From Vanilla planifolia (lineage: Eukaryota; Streptophyta; Magnoliopsida; Asparagales; Orchidaceae): 64,000 nucleotides of DNA. The stretch lies in the NCBI GenBank assembly GCA_023846275.1, contig CM043869.1, positions 36,730,737 through 36,794,736 on the forward strand. The letters run 5' to 3'. The notes under the pieces are model-generated. The model saw nothing but the letters and a program-made list of their open reading frames with translations. It did no database searches and was not told the DNA's origin. Shown here piece after piece: positions 1-11,762 of the stretch; the stretch's first letter is position 1, and the number at the start of each line of letters is the position of its first letter. A program made the position numbers and the translations under genes.

Positions 1-2632
1 AAATGGAAACTACATCACATCACAAGAATAAGATCCAAGTCCAACAAATACAATATCATCCAACTAGATACATAAGTCAGAATCACCCTCACATAATACA
101 AGACATAAAAATAACAGTCTCACTGAATACATCCAACAGCAACAATCAACTAACCAGAATGTCTCGGATAATCACAGATCAGATCTCCTCCACTAGCCTA
201 CTGATCACGATCCACCTAAAGCTGGGTGGCGTCAAGTCTGTCGAGCCACTGGAAAAATATAGATAAAAAGGAATGAGCTACGCCCAGTAGGAAAGACAGC
301 TAGTAAAAACTCACATGCAAGAGAAGGATAATAGCAAAAGTATAGGAATACAGCATAACAATGTAGGGTGGAAAGGCACTCTCAGTTCCAGACTCTGACC
401 ATCCACAGTCACCCCCAGTCACAACAGAGTAGCTCTCCTCTGTGCTCCCAGGTAGCATGCCAGCGGGACACGCCCATCTCTGCGCACGCATGGCGCCTAG
501 CACCCGACACCGCAGCGTCTCTCGTCAATCAATCTTCTGGAGACTATAGACAAACCCGTCACATAGATCTCTAGCCAACGTGAGACACCCTGGCTAGCCA
601 CGGCGAGTCACCCCTGCCGCTGCCACTCTCAGGCGCGCAGGCCTACACTCGTGGACCAGAAGAGGTCGACTCAGCCACCGTCCCAAGGAGTCCTCTACCA
701 ACAACTTCCATAGAAGCTCACGCCCCTATAGTCATTGTCAATCTCTAACTCCAAGATTCGGCAACATGTGTCCAGGTACGACAAGGCGCATACCAATCCA
801 CATGTATACTGTGGAAGCTAAGTCTGAACCGCACAGTTACCTACCACAACTATCCTAAAACATCATATAGGGTCTATAGTAGTCCGGTCCAGTATGCCAA
901 TCCATAAAATATGCCAACACTGAGTAAACTGACTCAATCCATGCTATTGCCATCCAAGCAATACAACTATACCAGTTACTGACTGTTCTGGTAGCATCCA
1001 TGTACCATACCTCTGTATGACTGCTTTCAACTGTACTGTCGTCACTGATAACATTTTTCTCTACTTCAGGAAATTTTTAAATTCCGTAATCAATTTCCGT
1101 CTTTATCCATTTTTCGAAATTCGGAATAGTTTCCGAATTTAAATTCCACATATATCCTTTTTCCAAAAATTCGGATTAATTTCCGAATTAAATTTTTCGC
1201 TTATCCTTTTTATTTCCGAAAATTCGGATTAATAATAAATTTCCGAATTTTCCTTCCGCTTCTCTCTCCTCCGCGCCGCGCCGTTCGTCCGCGCCGACTC
1301 CCGCTGAATCGGTTTTCGCTGCCGGTTCGGCTTTCGCGCCGAATCCCGCTGAACCGGTTTTCGCTGCCGGTTCGGAACTCTCGCGCTGAACCGCGACACC
1401 GCCGAACCAATTTTCTTAATAATCCGTTAATTGGATTTATTTTAATTACTAATAAAATAGCGTAAATACCATTAATTACTTAATTAAATTTGTAATTATC
1501 TAAACCCTTCTCCTTCCTCGGTCCGACGCCCGCGAAACCCTAGCCGACGCAATCGCCGACCAAATCAAATTCTTCCGCCGATTTCCGGCGACCGCGAACA
1601 AGGAGAAACAAAATTCTATGTTCATACTATCCTAATGTTTCAATAATGTCACTAATTTCTAAGGATTCAATTAAAATTTTCCACCAAAGGAGTTTCATCC
1701 GATCCCCAATTTGACAATTTGCGAAATTAAACAATTCCAGCATACGATACTACCTTAACATGAATAAAGCACATAATCAATTTCAACACATGCTTGGTAA
1801 ACTTCCCGAATTCGACAGCATAATAAATTTTTTTATTTCGAAAACCCTAAACATGCTAAATTCAATAATTGCATTAATCAATTCCAAAAAAACCACAATT
1901 CGCATGCTCAGGTAGTAATTAGCAAAATAATCCATGTGTTTAATTTGCTAATTAACTGATTTAAATCTGAATTTCCTACCTTTCTTCTCCGGCGACGGTG
2001 CGACGGTGAAGCTCGCACGCGACCAACCGCTGCTCCTCGCCGCACGAAACCGGTACCAATCGATTCTCCTCGATCACGCGAACCTCCAGGTATAAAAAGC
2101 CCCTTGAAAGGCTGCCGGAAAATATCGCCGTCCGCCGCGAATGCCTCGTCTCCGGCCGCCGTTCGAAACCCTAAGGGTCGAAACGGTTCGGGTTAAATAC
2201 CCCGCTTAAACCGGTAATAACCCGTTAACGACCCATTAAGTGCCTGTTGACCTGCCAAAACGCCGTTTAACCTTCGATCAGCCGGTTAATCTCCACCACT
2301 GATCTCGTCCGTCCGATCCGCTTATCCGCGGCTTATCCAAACGCACGCGCAAACGCACTCGGCGAACCGCCCCCGCCTTCGCTGAACCGCTCCGGTCCGG
2401 TTCACGCGCGGTAAAAACCAATTTTTCCGGTTTTAAAAAAAAATCTAATTAATAGATTTTCGAATTTCCAAAAATCCAATTAAACAGGGAAAATTACTTA
2501 AAAATTCCTCGGTGCTCCGAAAAATCCCCAGAAAATTTCAGAAATTCTAATAGCCTCCAATTGAGCTCCTGGCTCATCCTACTGTCGATCTGAAATCATC
2601 CAAGCCAAAAATTAATTTATTAAAGATTCACA
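1..2632 (-). mobile_element. Probable long LTR of a Ty3/gypsy (Tekay/Del-like) element, fossil, left end outside window
   Basis: Read on the minus strand, this segment could begin with TG near 2632. It then has an AT-rich leader, a GC-rich middle (about 1240-1420 and 1980-2420) and a tail containing a motif (about 270-292) like the 'actgggc...agctcat' patch I associate with LTRs of plant Tekay/Del chromoviruses. The GC-rich part has short internal duplications, such as the repeated 'gctgccggttcgg' phrase near 1320-1375. No gag or pol similarity is visible, so this looks like LTR only; any internal region would lie beyond the left edge. Family assignment rests on remembered LTR features, not an alignment. 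It could be a solo LTR or one LTR of a larger element. Confidence 0.5.
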
Positions 2633-4170
2633 TAAAAATTTTTACTGTGTATAACATTACTCTTATACAATATTTATATTTATACTCATTTTCCTCACCA
2701 TTAGTGATAAATTAGGGTTATATGTATTCATTCCCTCTAAAGCATTGATTCCATTCTTAGCAACAATTGTAGCTTTTCTCCTTTTCTTGGCAGCTTACTT
2801 ATCATATTATGATTTTAGCTAAAGATGAAACTTCTAACATTCCTTCTTAAAAATACCTTAATATCTTAAAATGATGACATAAGAGAGTTTTTTTTTTAAG
2901 AATAACTTAATGCACTAAACTCAAATGACCCCTTATTGCTTCATTCCATGCTCTTAGTTCCTTTTTATATAATCATTATTGTCATGCTTTCTTAGTTTAT
3001 ACTATTGAAGATAAAAAATGTTAGCTTTGGGGTAATATGATAAAGTGATCTTATAAAGTACTTGATAAAGGTTTCCTAGATTCACATCAAATAATAATGA
3101 TTATCTTAGAAACTTAGTTATGCAATCTTATATTAACTAGTTCTTTTATTATCATAGCACTTACCATGCCTTTCATTTGGCTTCCTTACTACCCATGAGT
3201 GAGAACTCTTTCTTTAAGAATTTGTTGAAGTTATTAGAATTACAAACATGTATCACAGTTAAATGTAGAAGACTATTCTATCATTCTGATACTTGATAAG
3301 TGAGTTCTAACCAAACAAAAATAATATTTTCAATATTATTATACTCATAAATGAAGAAATACTGTTCTAATTGGTAAAATCATGCACCTAATTTACTATT
3401 TAAATTAATTAAAATTAATTTTTAAAGTTATTTTCATTTATTTATTTAATTTAAAATTTAGAATTATTTGAATTAAGATTAGCTAGTTAAGATTTAGATG
3501 ATGTTATCAACTTTTAAAATTAAAATTTTTATACCATTTATATATAAATAATATCTTTTTTGAATAAATAAAGTTTAATTTTTGAAATTAAAAATTGAAT
3601 TGCATATTTACAATATCTTTTCTTTCTTGAATGGCCAGTGATGTTCTCTCTTTGGACAAAACATAGAGGTTATATTTTTCTTTTTTTCTTGATATTTTTT
3701 TCTTTTTATTCTCTGCTTATATGCTTTTCTTCATCATTATATACACAATGTCATTTAAACAAAATGAATTTATCTAACAAGCTTTACATAGATCATAATT
3801 ATATGCTCAAAAACATATAATAAATGTTGATAATATAAAATCTATTAAACATATTGATATAAGAAATAAAAAAAATATTTAAAACTTTAATGCAACCTAT
3901 TATAAACCTTTAATATTATTTACAAACAATTAACTATCACATATTTTTTAAAATTTTATTCAGAAATCTTAATTCAAATATTTGACAATTTCCAGACCTT
4001 GGTTTTTTACTTTAGTAGTTTGATTTAATAATACAAAGGTTACAATATTTCATTTGAGAAAAAAAAAATAACATGAAATACGAAAACATCTGTTATTGGC
4101 AATTTCGTAATTTAGTTTCAGAGAAGGTCCATTTGTTTAGTATTTACACTGCACAATACTAATAGTTCGT

Positions 4171-4171
<1 letters not shown>
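2633..4171. other. AT-rich intergenic DNA, nothing recognised
   Basis: The composition drops sharply from the GC-rich LTR to very AT-rich DNA with many A and T runs. Short open frames here, such as 3638-3820, are rich in Phe, Leu and Ser as expected from random T-rich sequence. I see no domain, RNA gene or clear repeat boundary. Confidence 0.6.

Positions 4172-4209
<38 letters not shown>
4172..4209. repeat. Poly-T tract, 38 bases
   Basis: An uninterrupted run of T occupies this interval. It could be a simple homopolymer or the poly-A tail of something retroposed on the minus strand; no matching body was recognised on either side. Homopolymer length is unreliable in many assemblies. Confidence 0.9.
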
Positions 4210-4213
<4 letters not shown>

Positions 4214-5490
4214 CTCTAATGATTTCAATCTTCTTAAAAAAAATAAAAATTAAACATATATACTTTCTTTCGTGCCACGTTGTATCTCCAATGTCCTCAA
4301 GCCTGGGACCTGGAGAATTTGTTTTGTGCTTCTCTCTCTGGTCCTACTGCTCTGTGACATCTATCTAAGCATCCATACCGGAACCCAACCTCAATGGGTA
4401 TTAGGCGTTGCTTTTTTCTACCTCTGCTAAGGCGTTACCTTATGGAATTTTGTACCACCTCGTTATTTTTTTCGCCTGGAGTGGGCAGACTTGGTGGACA
4501 AGCGAGCATTCTGATCTGATATATAGAAGCCCCGGTAAATCGTCCGTATGCTTTCTTTACCTTCCTCTATTTGCTCATCCGGGAATGCGTTCTCTGGTTT
4601 GCTTGATCATTGAGTGCTTAATACGCCTCATTTCCTCTTTTCTTGCTAGGACGTTCGAGTTCCACTTTCCCATATGCTTTTGGCCATTTTCGAACGTGTA
4701 TATGGGTAGATGTTGTTCATCTCAAACCTGTTTTGTCATATGTTTGATGAGTTGATACCTTCCCTGGTTTTTGTCAGTGCGATATGTCTATATCTTTCAT
4801 AGTCCAGCGACTTGTTCCCGTCTTCCAGTTTTTAAAATAAAGGTCTACTTCTCTGACGTTACCGCCTTTATGTTCCAGTTAAGTTCCAGAGGGGAATGTT
4901 GGAGAATCATGTGAGCAGATTTTTAGAAGACGCTGTAGAATAGAAATTTGGAACATGGTGGAAAAAGTGTATGGCTTGAAATGAAATATGCCAGCCGAGC
5001 TGCACATGGAATACTGTATGGACTTGTTAATCCAGAAGGAGTTCCTATATTTCTTTTTTTGGCCGGGAATCTGCTTTATTGCTTGGTGATCCGTCATGCA
5101 TAGTTGATCCTTTTATAGAACCCGAAAGTTTTGGTTTTAGGCAGAATGAATGAGGGTTTGGGGAATTATTTAATTTTGAACTTTTCTCATGCGTGGTTGA
5201 CAGATATCTGTTCCTGTAATTTGTTTGCTGGCTGGAGTCATCACAGTCTGATTGATCAGAAAAGAAACAAGGGCTATATTAAAGCATCCTGACAAGAGAT
5301 TAACGTGCATAGGCTTAAATGTTATCCATGTCAAAGATGGTATTGGATGAGCTCTATCGTTTAACTGGTTTGTCAAAACATTCTGTCTTTGTGTGAAAAA
5401 TAAGATTCTTTGCAAGAGAAGCTCCGACGTAGTAGTTGTAGAAGGGAGAATGCAATCACTTCGTCTTCATCCTAATACAATCCCTTAACA
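4210..5490 (+). mobile_element. Ty1/copia-like fossil: 3' end of the internal region plus LTR
   Basis: Around 4735-4900 there are short patches resembling the end of copia RNase H. They are followed by a purine-rich stretch (agaggggaa, about 4889-4897) directly before TGTTGGAGA, a usual start for a copia LTR. The LTR would run from about 4898 to about 5487. It is broken in several places and looks old. A primer-binding-site-like motif lies downstream near 5522, described in the findings. The call rests on motif order and is tentative. Confidence 0.38.
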
Positions 5491-6558
5491 ATTCATCATT
5501 GCTTTAACAAGTAAAATATAATTGGTCTTAGAGCAACAAGCTAATAAGGGAGGAAAGATACTAAACTTCAAAGAGATTCTAAAATTGTGTAGGAAGTTTG
5601 TCCGTGATTGTATCAAGCTTCTGCAAATTTTATTGAACGATTAGACAATAGAATCAGGTTTTTTTACCTCATCGGACCATTTGATCAAGTATTGGAGTAT
5701 TTGATTTTTTAGGATTATGTCGTGGCATCAAAGGGGAGATATTGGGTGTTTTTTTTTTAATTAGAGCCAATTGAATCATATTGTTGCTTTGAATGGATCA
5801 TTTGATTTCACAATAGTTCAACTTGTGATTGCACTCAAATTGTTATGCTCATTTGATTTGCTTGATTGGACCATATGATTAGTTTAGGTGGTACCATAAT
5901 ACATGAGCCTAAATTTCTACATTTTTGATAAGGATGGAAACCATAACTTGGACTTTCAATCAAGAGATCGAAGGAGGGGATTTGGGGATAAATTTTGATC
6001 TAATTAGAAGAGGTCAAGATAGGGTTTACAACAATTACCAAAATTTGGGAAGATTTGTTTCTTTTTGAACAATTATAAGTGATTCTTTGTGAGTAGAATT
6101 GGGAGCTTTTTTGGAATGGTTAGATCATCTTATCTTGATTTATCTAAATGATCCAATGGGAAAGGCTTGAGATCTGATGGGAAGAGGCTAGGATTTGACA
6201 AGAAAGAAATCTTTGTGAGATCTAAGGTTAGGATTTCTATAAAGAGAGAGAGATCTATTGGTTAGCATTATAAGATCCAATTGTTGGTTGGGGATGGAGA
6301 GGATTTTGTGAATGTAGCTAAAGCTTGGGACATGGGTGTTTATTTACTATGGGAAAAGTTGTTTACCTTTTGGGATAAGATAGTCCTTGGAGGTAGAGAG
6401 TTTATTTCTTATATTTAGTTAGCTATTTCTTTAATAAAGTTGGAGTTTTTTTTGTATTTACTTGCTTTCTTCTCTTTGTATTGTGATGTTTTTATGTACA
6501 TTAATTTGGCATCTTCATTGTTGTAAAAAAGACAACTTTCTAATGTGTTTTTTGTTGC

Positions 6559-7390
6559 GTTACTTTGTCAATTTGGTCCATATCTAGGACCTTTTCAATC
6601 CTCATCAATTTTAGGTTTGTTGATTCTTCATTGGTTTGAATGGGATATGGATTGTATTCTGTTATCAAAACATAGATCTTAACTTGGGGTTAGTCAATGA
6701 TTTAGTTATCCATGAAATTTGTCTTTGAGTAAGAGAATTAAGCCAATGTACATTATGACTTTTGATGGTGCAGTTTAGAAGTGAGAGAATTGAAGGAGCT
6801 TGTTGAGAGATGATTCAAAAAGTAGAAGAATCAATCTTGGGAATAACATGTTTCTATTCTTACAAAATAGTTAACAATTTTTCATGAAGATAGCAATTCA
6901 TAAGGGATTGATGGTGACTTATGTTGGACATCTCTTATAGTGGATATTTCACATGAAGAAAGAGTGAGGACGATGGTTACTTCGTCAATTTGGCCCATTT
7001 CAATCTTTGTCATTGTCTGGATTGTCACTCCTTCATGGGTTCCGAGCAAAATATGAATCGATTGGTATTGAAACAAATATCATAACTTGAGGTTGATGAT
7101 GGTTTGGTAGTTTGTCAAATTTATCATTTTGTGAGAGAATTAAGTCATTGGAAATTGATTGTACTTTATGGTGCAATTAAGAAGACAAATATTTATGGAG
7201 GTTGTTGAGACATGACGTTAGCAAGAGAGCACGATGTATGTTCTCAAAACATATATTTCTTACATAATAGGTATACCTTCTCATAGAGATAATAATGCAT
7301 AAGAAGTTGATAATGACTCATTGTAGAGATCTTCTACAAACATTGTATATTCCACATCAAGGAGAGAGCATGATCGCAAGTGGTGAAGAA
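6559..7390. repeat. Diverged tandem duplication, unit about 417 bp
   Basis: The phrase starting gttactttgtcaatttgg at 6559 recurs at 6976 as gttacttcgtcaatttgg. Both copies then share, in order, patches for 'attgtc/gattcttcattgg', 'cataacttg.ggtt', 'gagagaattaag', 'gaaga.a' and 'gcataag..ttgat'. The copies have many substitutions and small indels. No protein signal accompanies the repeat. Confidence 0.6.
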
Positions 7391-8166
7391 GGGACCTTCA
7401 GTTGATAGAGAGGATTGCCATAACTATTTTGGGACTCAAAGAGGTGACAATAAATTGCAAATGGAGGGTAGTTCACTCTAAGGAGGAGAGAGGATTATGG
7501 CAAGTGGTAAAGGAAAGAGCCTATGTTGATGGTAAGAGGAAACACAATTGTTTTGCAACTCTAGATAGAAATGGTTGATCACATCATGCTGAAGAGAGAG
7601 TAAAAGAATGATGAATTAAAAGGACAAAGAACAAGGATGAGAAGTTTATTGGGAAAGGTGTTTCTAGTTCCTCTTTTTAGTCAAATTTTTTCTTGCTCTA
7701 TCATGCAAGACATTAGAATATTTCAAGTTGGAATGTTAAGTACTTCATATAGAGATGAAGAACCAAATAAGCAAGAACAATGTTGATGGAGAAAGAAGAA
7801 GTTGGTAGTTGTTACAATGGTAACAACGGTGATCAAAGTAGGACACAAGTCCACCATTGTTTGTTTCCTAATGGCCCAAGCAAGGAATATGTTTGACAAA
7901 CATTGAGAAACATGTTCCATGAAAGTGGAGCTAGGAGGCTTGCTTGTTTGTTTTGCATGGATGAGAAGATGTCTAGCTCTCCATCAAAAAGAGTAAGGAA
8001 GCATGATGATCTGTGAAAGCAATTGAAGGTTGAGAACTTGGATATGTCACTGTTAGAGTGGACAAATTACCTTCAACCCCATGGAGGAGAAGCCTAGCCT
8101 GCAAAACAGACCATGCAGTACACAAGGAGGAAAATAGATACTAAAGGAATCAGTGGCGACACCATG

Positions 8167-8466
8167 GACACTTCATTTTTCTTTGGTTGTGTGCATAATG
8201 ACTCAAGGAAGTGAGTGCTTTCTTGAGAAGGACTCCCAAAACGTGGCAATAAGATTCTACAATAATAGAGCATATTTTTATGGATTGGATTGAGTATGAT
8301 AAAATTTGGTTTTGTTGACTAGACACTTCATTTTCTTTGGTTGTGTGTGTAATGACTCGTGGAAGTGAATGCTTTCTTCAAAAGGACTACCAAAATGAGA
8401 TAGTAAGATTGTACATTAATAGAGTAGACTATGGATTGGACTATGACAAAATTTGGTTTTGTTGAC
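8167..8466. repeat. Direct tandem duplication, unit about 155 bp
   Basis: Unit 1 (8167-8321) and unit 2 (8322-8466) both start gacacttcatttt.ctttgg. Both continue through 'atgactc..ggaagtga.tgctttctt', 'aaggact.ccaaaa' and 'ggattgga', and end in aaaatttggttttgttgac. They are only moderately diverged, so this duplication is younger than the 417-bp one nearby. Confidence 0.8.
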
Positions 8467-8900
8467 CTAACTATATTTAACGATTAGGCAAAGTATTTAA
8501 TTTTCTATGAATACCTCATAGTGATGTCAAGGAGTTGACGGGTGAGATTTTATGATCAAAGCTAATTAGATTGTTTGATTTCATAGGTGATTACCAAGTG
8601 ATTGTGACACTTCGATCTTCCAAATTAAGTTGCCCAATTAGACAAGGTGGTGTTGGAACAGATAATCTCATATTTCTCTTTTTTTTTTTTTTGTAATGGT
8701 GACAATCAATTTGAAGAAGTTGGAGATACAAATCAAAGATTGAAGAGGAGGATTTGAGGATAAATTTACATTTAATAAGAGGGGATGAGATAGGCTTTAT
8801 GGAGTTTTTTAAAATTTATGGAGATTTGTTGCTTTTTCAAAAATTTTAAAAGGTCTTTTGTAAGTATCAAAGAAGCATTATGGGGTTAGTATTTAGGTAT

Positions 8901-9980
8901 GGAATTTGATACAGATTTTAGTGTGCATATTCATATGGACATAACAAATCCTTGTTCATGATTGATGGTTTGGGTGCGCTCTTGTGGATATTAGGCACAT
9001 GGGTGTGACATAATGGGCATAATTGACACGAACACGACGTGCAATGTTGGCATGGCAAGCATGTATAGACAAGCAAATGAGCGTATGTTATTGGAATTCT
9101 TGATGGCATAGGGGTACACTTATAGGACAATTCACTAAGGTTTTGTTTATTTACTATTTTCGAGAAGCACTTTTTATTGAACCTCAAAATCATCAAAAAA
9201 GAATATTACAAGTGAAGTGATTAAAAATGAAAAACCATATGGGTGAACATTTGGTCTTCTTGCCTCCCAACCTTTTGGTTGTTGTGTATTATGCCTTTAT
9301 TGTTATAAGAGGGAACCAAGCAGATAATTTTTAATTTTGTTCTAGTTTTCAATGAAGTTCTTTCTATATATAGCCATGATTTTTCTAACATATTTTAGTT
9401 TTTTATATAAAAGTTGTGTGTTTGATGTTCTCTTTTGTTTTTCATCATTTGTTCTCTTCATTCATTGTTTATAGCCTTATAATTCATTTCACAGTCTTTC
9501 ATTATCACATAGGTGATAAACATTGTGGTCCTAGTTGTCCAAGTGTGTGAGGTTTATTATGTCCATCTTAGGGAGTTGATGTACAACCAATTTGTGTTGC
9601 CTCATAAGTGTCTAAGAGCACAATGCTCCCAACAATTGATATGACAACATCTCTAAGGTAGAGCTTAGTGTTGTTGCTGTAGTTGGAGTTGGAGCAGAGT
9701 TTCCAATGATAAAAGATTTTAAAAATTTTTAACTTTTCAAAAAAAGAGATCGAGGACAACGAATTTAAGATCAATAGGTTTAAGGGCAAAGATTTTGGCT
9801 TTTGGACAATACAAATAAAGGATCTCCTCTTTCATAAGTATTGTAACAGCCTTTGTCCAAGTTTGTGAAATAACATAAATGAGTCTTACATTAAGGTAAA
9901 CTCTCTCTTCATTAATTTATAATAAAAAGTTAATCTTTTGACTCTAAAACTTTCATATATTTTTAATTCATTTGTCATGA
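8901..9980. other. Intergenic DNA, no gene recognised
   Basis: A short G/T-richer patch lies at about 8960-9100, between AT-rich sequence. Open frames here (for example 8918-9196 and 9568-9789, minus) show no domain, have no obvious coding composition and look accidental. Confidence 0.5.
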
Positions 9981-9984
9981 TCTA

Positions 9985-10560
9985 GGCTTATTATGTTGAG
10001 ATATTATCTCTTGGTTATCCTAGATTAACTAAAGTGAATTTGGTCGCTAAAAATAGTTTGTTATCTTAGAAACATGATCTTACAGATATAGCCTAAAATG
10101 ATTCCTTCGTTTTTTTTATTTACGATTATTCATCCTTATAACCCTAAACTTAAAAAAACTTGTTAAGAGTACTTGCTTGTTTGTTGATTCCACGCTTAAG
10201 ACCGTAGTCGATGTTTACTCCTTATCATCTTCAACCTCGAGTGTTACAGGCCTATTTGTTTCATCCCAAATCAAAAGGCACTATAGGAGAATCTCTTTAA
10301 TATTGTAATATCATGATCTAATCCTTATATGTTGAGGTATGAATCTCTTTTGGTCGTTCCATACTAATCAAAGCAAATTTTATCCTAAAAGATGTTTTGA
10401 TATCTTTAGACCATGATCTTATATATGTAGCTTAGAATTCTTATTTTTTCTCTAATGTGAGACTATTTATTCTTATAATCAATCTAGAAATTTTTCAGAA
10501 GTGATGTCGTATCAAACTAATCGACCTCTAGGACATCACCAATTAATCACTCTCCCTACT
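9985..10560. repeat. Two copies of a dispersed repeat, about 325 bp apart
   Basis: About 9985-10170 and 10310-10500 share ordered patches: 'tatgttgag.tat.atctct', '.gattaa.c.aa..gaattt', 'tatctta.a.catgatctta.a.atgtagc' and an AT-rich tail with 'attcttataa'. A more distant relative appears at about 14205-14450. The class is unknown; it could be part of an LTR or a non-autonomous element. Confidence 0.5.
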
Positions 10561-11208
10561 CTCTTTTGTCATAGGTGTCACACATTTGATCTAGTTATAC
10601 TAAGTTTTTCCACAAACCTGATACCTACTTGGCATTAAATAATTTCTATAATTTTCATAGATGCTTTTAAATGTAATTCTTTTTCCACATAATACTTAAT
10701 GGTTTGCCATTAAGATGACAAGCTTTTATAAAACTATAATAGACCAAATTACTTATATGGAGAGGTAATACGGGAATTATATGGTACATATGAGGAAATG
10801 TACTGTATGATTAGTGAGTTATATGAATTATGCTAAAACATAGCAAGATTGTATGGTACGATCATAGTGATCGCAGGTATGACAAAGCATTGATTTTGAA
10901 AATTAAACGTGAGAATCATGTGCTTGTACATCTAAAATATAATTCAAAATACTTACTTTTGATAGATCGTATAGTATAATAGAGGAATTATATAAGTATA
11001 ACTTTGGAGAGTAACTTAAGAGTCTAGAAAAAATTAATATTATTTTAATTATTTAATATGTTACATATAAGATATGTGTTAATAATTACATATATATGAT
11101 ATTATAAGAAATCAATAAAAGATTAAGGTTGAAAAAAGAACTCAACTCTTGGATTCAAGTAGATAAACTTGATAACTATAATGTAAATACGCCACTTAGT
11201 TATTTTTG

Positions 11209-11762
11209 TATTTTTTTATATAGCTGCAAAAACCATTGTATAGTATATTGAAAATCATTGTACTGTGCGTGAAGAAAGGAAGAGAGTAACTGCAAAACCT
11301 CATATACCCATAACTTGCATATAGTATATCTTAATTTTACATACTATATGTTAGGTATAAGATGTACAATACGCCGTTTGGCGTATGGTATGATAGTACT
11401 TTGTGTTTGATATAGCATATATGAGAAGAGAGAAAAAATAAGGAAAATAAGGCAATGAATAAAAAATTTTTGTATTTTTTATATAGCTGCAAAACTTGAT
11501 AACTCTTGGATATAATATATCGTACTTAATGTATAGTATGTTGAAAATCATTGTACTGTGCGTGAAGAAAGGAAGAGAGTAGCTACAAAATCTCTTATAC
11601 CCATAAATTGCATATAGTATATCGAAATTCGACATACTGTATGTTAGGTATAAGATGTACAATACGCCATTCGACGTATGGTATGATAGTACTTTGGGGT
11701 TGATATAGTATATATGAGAAGAGAGACAGAGAAAATAAGGAAAACAAGGGAATGAATAAAAA
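11209..11762. repeat. Tandem duplication, spacing 293 bp, with a palindromic core
   Basis: Shared landmarks are tagctgcaaaa (11221 and 11484), gaaaatcattgtactgtgcg (11250 and 11543) and gaatgaataaaaaa-like ends. The second unit carries about 30 extra bases near its start. Each unit has a hairpin-forming core: 11369-11386 is a perfect 7-bp inverted repeat (ATACGCC / GGCGTAT, 4-base loop), and 11662-11679 is the same with one arm changed. No open frame of note is present. Confidence 0.85.

Larger units (their letters stand above)
5560..8900. mobile_element. Decayed repeat block, possibly an LTR-flanked non-coding element
   Basis: About 5930-6100 and about 8690-8885 are recognisably similar and in the same orientation: an AT-rich lead-in, an 'aggatttg.ggataaatt' patch, then a 'ggagatttgttgctttt'-like patch. 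Between them are two local tandem duplications (417-bp and 155-bp spacing) and no detectable coding domain. An element with degenerate direct terminal repeats and a non-coding interior would fit, such as a LARD-type LTR derivative. Simple segmental duplication would also fit. Confidence 0.3.

Noticed and set aside
4408-4755. 115-codon open frame as a small membrane protein gene
   Set aside because: It is hydrophobic but lies in copia-like fossil DNA and has no recognisable family.
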